Source: Coriobacteriia bacterium
GTDB lineage: Bacteria > Actinomycetota > Coriobacteriia > Coriobacteriales > Eggerthellaceae
Reading direction: 5' to 3'
NCBI GenBank assembly: GCA_030540225.1
Contig: JAUNWQ010000006.1
Location: 1 to 47,230, forward strand
DNA length: 47,230 bases
Position 1 is the first letter of the stretch, and each line of letters begins with the position of its first letter. The position numbers were made by a program, and so were the translations under genes. Of the stretch, positions 44,060 through 47,230 are shown in pieces. Below the pieces are notes generated by a model. It ran no database searches. It saw only the letters and a list, made by a program, of their open reading frames with translations, and had not been told where the DNA came from.

Positions 44060-45271
44060 TTACCCTATCGCCTGTTCCAAGTCGGCGATAAGGTCCTCCG
44101 CGTTTTCGAGACCGACCGAAAGGCGCAACAGGCGCTCGTCGATTCCCAGCTTGTCGAGCATCGGCCCCGGAATCGAACCGTGCGTCTGCACGAGCGGATA
44201 CGTCACGAGACTCTCCGTGCCGCCAAGGCTCTCCGCGAAAAGAACGAGCCGCACGCGCTCGAGCACCGCCAGCGCGCGCTCGTGCGTGTCGACCTTGAAC
44301 GACACCATCGCGCCGAAGCCCGTTGTTTGGCTGCGGGACAGGTCGTAGTCCGGGTGATCGGGGTCGCCGACGTAGAACACGTCTGTGATGTGGGGATTCT
44401 CCTTCAGAGCCTCCACGATGCGCTGCGCGTTGTCCTCCTGCTGGCGAAGGCGAACGCCGAGCGTCTTCAGGCTTCGCAGCATAAGCCAGCTGTCGAACGG
44501 ATCGAGCTGGTTGCCCTCGCTCATCGTGGCGTTGAACAGCGTCTCGAGCAGCGTGCCGTCGCGCAGGACGAGAAAGCCCGACAGGACGTCATTATGGCCG
44601 CACAAGTACTTCGTGCCGCTGTAAACCACCACGTCAGCGCCCAGTTCGAGCGGTTTCTGGAAATACATGGTGAGGAAGGTGTTGTCCACCGCGAGCACCG
44701 CCCCGTGCGAGTGCGCGGCTTCGGCGACGCTGGCGATATCGGCCACCTTCATAGTGGGGTTTGTGGGCGTTTCCAGGAACACGAGCTTCGTGTTCGGTTT
44801 GAACGACACCGCAAGCACGTCGGCATCGGTAAGGTCAACGTAGTCGAATTCCAGCCCGTACTGCGTGTAGATATTGCTGAACAGGCGATATGTGCCGCCG
44901 TAAAGGTCGTCGCTCACCAGCACGTGATCGCCCGAGCGCAGAAGCTTGAGCAGCGTGGTGATAGCCGCCATGCCGCTTGAAAACGCCATACATTTCTTCC
45001 CGCCTTCCAAAAGAGCGATGGTGTTCTCAAGCTCCAAGCGCGTCGGGTTACCGCAGCGGGAATAGCAATAGCCAGTCGATTTGCCCCATGCAGGATGGGC
45101 GAACGTCGCAGACTGATAGAGGGGGTAGCTGATGGCGCCCGTGCGCGCATCTGCGCCCTCATAGCCGTGGACCGCGATGGATTCCGCGTGCCAGTCAGCG
45201 TGTTTCTCCTGGTCTATACCGAGAAGCCCCTCGATTTCCTCGGCCATCGCCTCAAAGCTTGAGTCGTTCAT
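44060..45271 (-). CDS. Cystathionine gamma-synthase/lyase-type PLP enzyme
   Basis: A 403-residue member of the Cys/Met metabolism PLP family. YSRCGNPTRLELE binds PLP phosphate, MAFSSGMAAI precedes the fold core, and the PLP Lys is in VVYSGTKYLCGHND. The family includes cystathionine gamma-synthase, gamma-lyase, O-acetylhomoserine sulfhydrylase and methionine gamma-lyase; sequence alone does not separate these. GGGAG lies 10 bases before the ATG. It is first in a probable two-gene unit with the MalY-type gene, suggesting trans-sulfuration. Confidence 0.92.
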   Translation of the reverse strand: MNDSSFEAMAEEIEGLLGIDQEKHADWHAESIAVHGYEGADARTGAISYPLYQSATFAHPAWGKSTGYCYSRCGNPTRLELENTIALLEGGKKCMAFSSGMAAITTLLKLLRSGDHVLVSDDLYGGTYRLFSNIYTQYGLEFDYVDLTDADVLAVSFKPNTKLVFLETPTNPTMKVADIASVAEAAHSHGAVLAVDNTFLTMYFQKPLELGADVVVYSGTKYLCGHNDVLSGFLVLRDGTLLETLFNATMSEGNQLDPFDSWLMLRSLKTLGVRLRQQEDNAQRIVEALKENPHITDVFYVGDPDHPDYDLSRSQTTGFGAMVSFKVDTHERALAVLERVRLVLFAESLGGTESLVTYPLVQTHGSIPGPMLDKLGIDERLLRLSVGLENAEDLIADLEQAIG

Positions 45272-45574
45272 GCGAGCAATGCTCCCTTCCCCCTGATGTC
45301 GTCTTCCGCAAAGGACAAACACTCGGAAAACGCTAGCTACCCCGGCGGCCTCGCCCATACGAGGCGCGCAAAGACCGAGAGGCGCAACAGCTCGCAGAAA
45401 ACTTGAGGCTCTCGCCCATGCGGCACGGCACGTGCGCCCGACCTGCGCCAACCCGCCGCGAGAGCTACACACGCAGAGGCAGGACGGCGCAGTCAGCATT
45501 TCCCTAGTAAGTTTGCATGGTTCGAATACGAGTGATTAGTGTATCGGAGAATTGCACTACCTGCATGGAAATCA

Positions 45575-45612
45575 GATAACTCTGATATTCGTTATTCAGA
45601 ACACCAGTTATC
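45575..45612. promoter_or_regulatory. Nested dyads upstream of the second AAA ATPase
   Basis: Outer arms GATAAC (45575-45580) and GTTATC (45607-45612) enclose TCTGA (45581-45585) and TCAGA (45596-45600). The AT-rich block stands about 150-190 bases before the ATPase start. The rest of 45272-45690 shows no gene. Confidence 0.35.
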
Positions 45613-45690
45613 AGGTGGAAAAACACTAATGCAGCACGCGGAAAGGAAACGCCCGATCCACCCAAAGTATGTCAATTCAAATCGTAGCGT

Positions 45691-45726
45691 TTGGTAGAAG
45701 TTGGTATAATTTGATACAGTTTAGTA
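45691..45726 (+). repeat. Four hexamers at exact 10-bp period with TATAAT box
   Basis: TTGGTA, TTGGTA, TTGATA and TTAGTA begin at 45691, 45701, 45711 and 45721. A TATAAT at 45706-45711 lies within the series. The block ends about 40 bases before the TTG start of the ATPase and looks like a protein-binding array over its promoter. Confidence 0.6.
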
Positions 45727-45764
45727 ATCGTTCATCACGAAAAGAAAATCGAAGCGAGGCCCGC

Positions 45765-46916
45765 TTGACTCAAAATCCTTTCAAACCCACCGCAGGAAAA
45801 ATTCCCCCGCTGCTTATCGGCCGACAGCAAATTATCGACGATTTCGCGGAGGGGCTCGAAAACGGTGCTGGAGCACCTGGACGGCTCATGCTCATTACCG
45901 GCCAGCGCGGCTACGGGAAAACAGTCATGCTCAGCGAATTTGCCCGCCTTGCAACCGCTCAAGGCTGGACAGTCGTCTCCGAGACTGCGTCTTTCGGCCT
46001 TTGCGACCGCATCGTCGCCGCCCTGGCGCCTCAGGGACTCAAACTTAAAAGCGCGAACATAGGGCCCTCGTTTTCGATTCCAGGCATCGCAAGTGCGAGT
46101 TTAGGAGCAGCATCATTCGCCCCATCCGAACAATGCGCCCTCACCTTGCGCGAAGCGATAAATCAGCGCTTGAAAAAAGAAGCACCGGGGAAAGGCATCG
46201 TGTTCACCATCGACGAAGCGCAAGCCGCCTCACCAGATGATATGGTAGCGCTTGCAACCGCCCTGCAGCACGTTATCCGGGATCAGGATTTGGCGAACAC
46301 CCCTGATAGCGAAAAGAAGGGCATCGCATTCGCCTTCGCCGGCCTTCCTTCAATTGTCGACGACCTTACAGGAAACGATGTCCTCACGTTTTTAAGGCGA
46401 AGCCAGCGTCGCATTCTCAAGGAGATCCCCTTGCTTGAAGCGCGAGATGCGTATGCAAGTGTCGCCTCGAAGTCTGGGAAGGAAATCCCCGAAGAGATAG
46501 CGCTCGACGCTGCACGGAAGGCGGGCGGGCATCCATACATGATCCAACTCGTCGGGTATTACATGTGGCGTGCCGCCGAGCGGCGCGGATCGCGCATTAT
46601 CGAGAGCTGCGACGTTTCAACTGGGGAATCCGACGCCCTTCTCGCCTTTTACGAGGCGATATGCGCGCCATTGTATTTTGGTCTCCGCAGTCCGCAGCGT
46701 TTCTTCATAGAGGCGATGGCGAAAGACGGCGATGCCCCGTCGAAGGTTTCCGATATTGCCGAGCGCACCGGGAGAACCACAAGCTGGGCGGCAAAATATC
46801 GGGCCAGCCTCATTCGTGAGCACGTCATCGAGTCGGCAGGTTATGGGCTCGTGCGCTTCTCCACGCCGCACTTAGGAGACTATCTACGCAGCGAAATCCT
46901 CTGGCCAGAAGAGTAG
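45765..46916 (+). CDS. AAA ATPase with C-terminal winged-helix-like region
   Basis: A 383-residue ATPase of the type found as 'ATP-binding protein' in Coriobacteriia and other actinobacteria. The typical opening is (M)TQNPFKPTAGKIPPLLIGR, with Walker A GQRGYGKT at 46-53 and Walker B IVFTIDEAQ at about 140; the C-terminal 100 residues look helix-turn-helix-like (SDIAERTGRTTSWAAKYRASL). This is the plan of Orc1-like or ATPase-regulator proteins. The start is a TTG with a weak GCGAGG; the frame extends to ATG 45669, but this translates the repeat array. Function unknown. 46917-47230 shows no gene that I can support. Confidence 0.8.
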   Translation: MTQNPFKPTAGKIPPLLIGRQQIIDDFAEGLENGAGAPGRLMLITGQRGYGKTVMLSEFARLATAQGWTVVSETASFGLCDRIVAALAPQGLKLKSANIGPSFSIPGIASASLGAASFAPSEQCALTLREAINQRLKKEAPGKGIVFTIDEAQAASPDDMVALATALQHVIRDQDLANTPDSEKKGIAFAFAGLPSIVDDLTGNDVLTFLRRSQRRILKEIPLLEARDAYASVASKSGKEIPEEIALDAARKAGGHPYMIQLVGYYMWRAAERRGSRIIESCDVSTGESDALLAFYEAICAPLYFGLRSPQRFFIEAMAKDGDAPSKVSDIAERTGRTTSWAAKYRASLIREHVIESAGYGLVRFSTPHLGDYLRSEILWPEE

Positions 46917-47230
46917 CTCGGCGGCGATTGACCTCGGGTGCGGACGGGGGGTAGCATACACCCGGCAAGGATGGCCAGCAGTTCCGACGATGGCCCTTGA
47001 TACACCACAAACCGGGGCGCGATCGGCGCGATCCCCATCGGCTCATCCGTGGACAAAAAACGCCGATATGTGAGCCTGAATGCGGCCCTGAATGCTCTGG
47101 CTGACCCTTGGTGATTTGTGACCTGGGCTTTTACTGAGCACTCCGAGGAAGTCGGGGCGAAGTCAGAGGCGAATCCGGAACTGCGGCAAAAAGTTGGACC
47201 GGTCGAACCGGTCGGAGCGGAGGCTGCATT

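Noticed and set aside
45272-45500. SAM riboswitch upstream of the sulfur amino acid genes
   Set aside because: I could not find the conserved core of any SAM riboswitch class in the leader.
45525-45545. tRNA T-loop-like GGTTCGAATAC
   Set aside because: No acceptor stem, anticodon stem or CCA-side pairing around it; no tRNA gene was found in the window.
46917-47230. Possible insertion-sequence end at the window edge
   Set aside because: Short direct repeats (CCTGAATGC) and repeated ACCGGT are present, but no transposase frame or terminal repeat can be shown.

Overview
The window is about 60% GC bacterial chromosome with short intergenic gaps, AGGAGG-type ribosome sites and a mix of housekeeping genes and genes for anaerobic, molybdenum-based metabolism. 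Paired MFS carriers beside a cofactor-dependent Mo oxidoreductase, a MoaE-like protein, and a Phe/Arg/Cys-Zn-ribbon protein set suggest a gut-type Actinobacterium of the Coriobacteriia (Eggerthellaceae-like: Eggerthella, Gordonibacter, Slackia, Adlercreutzia). This assignment is inferred from gene content; there is no rRNA or tRNA gene in the window.

Layout. 1-1200: a truncated gene end, then a MazE/AbrB-PIN toxin-antitoxin pair with an operator over its promoter. 1351-5416: DEAD-box RNA helicase, then a phasin-like protein with an AarF/UbiB-type kinase. 5417-10600: an accessory stretch with a DUF4143-type ATPase behind a 33-bp-period palindrome array, an AlbA_2/Schlafen-like regulator behind phased half-sites, a zinc-ribbon membrane protein, several gene remnants and a second, orphan copy of the palindrome array. 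10627-14128: ispG-proS-HAD phosphatase operon. 14215-23970: a probable catabolic cluster (amidase, three phosphotransferase-fold proteins of which one looks catalytically dead, a sodium:solute symporter with a small membrane partner, an M20 amidohydrolase, and a class III PLP enzyme resembling amino-alcohol-phosphate phospho-lyases). 24389-27037: lysA-hom. 27284-28617: moaE-like gene, TetR regulator and a small zinc ribbon.

28622-34256: MFS carrier, ferredoxin-like 4Fe-4S protein, 826-residue molybdopterin oxidoreductase and a second MFS carrier. This arrangement and the N-terminal sequence resemble the catechol dehydroxylases known from Eggerthella and Gordonibacter; the substrate is unknown. 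34651-38668: a 1003-residue TPR-like protein and a NifX/NifB-type cofactor-binding protein, separated by a MITE-like inverted-repeat element. 39245-42316: leuB-HIT and a double zinc-ribbon protein. 42494-42656: a second MITE-like element. 42780-45271: two PLP enzymes of sulfur amino acid metabolism. 45765-46916: a second AAA ATPase preceded by a 10-bp-period repeat.

The best candidates for undescribed biology are the dehydroxylase-like operon, the amidase/kinase/pseudokinase/phospho-lyase cluster, and the two ATPase loci with unusual repeated upstream DNA.
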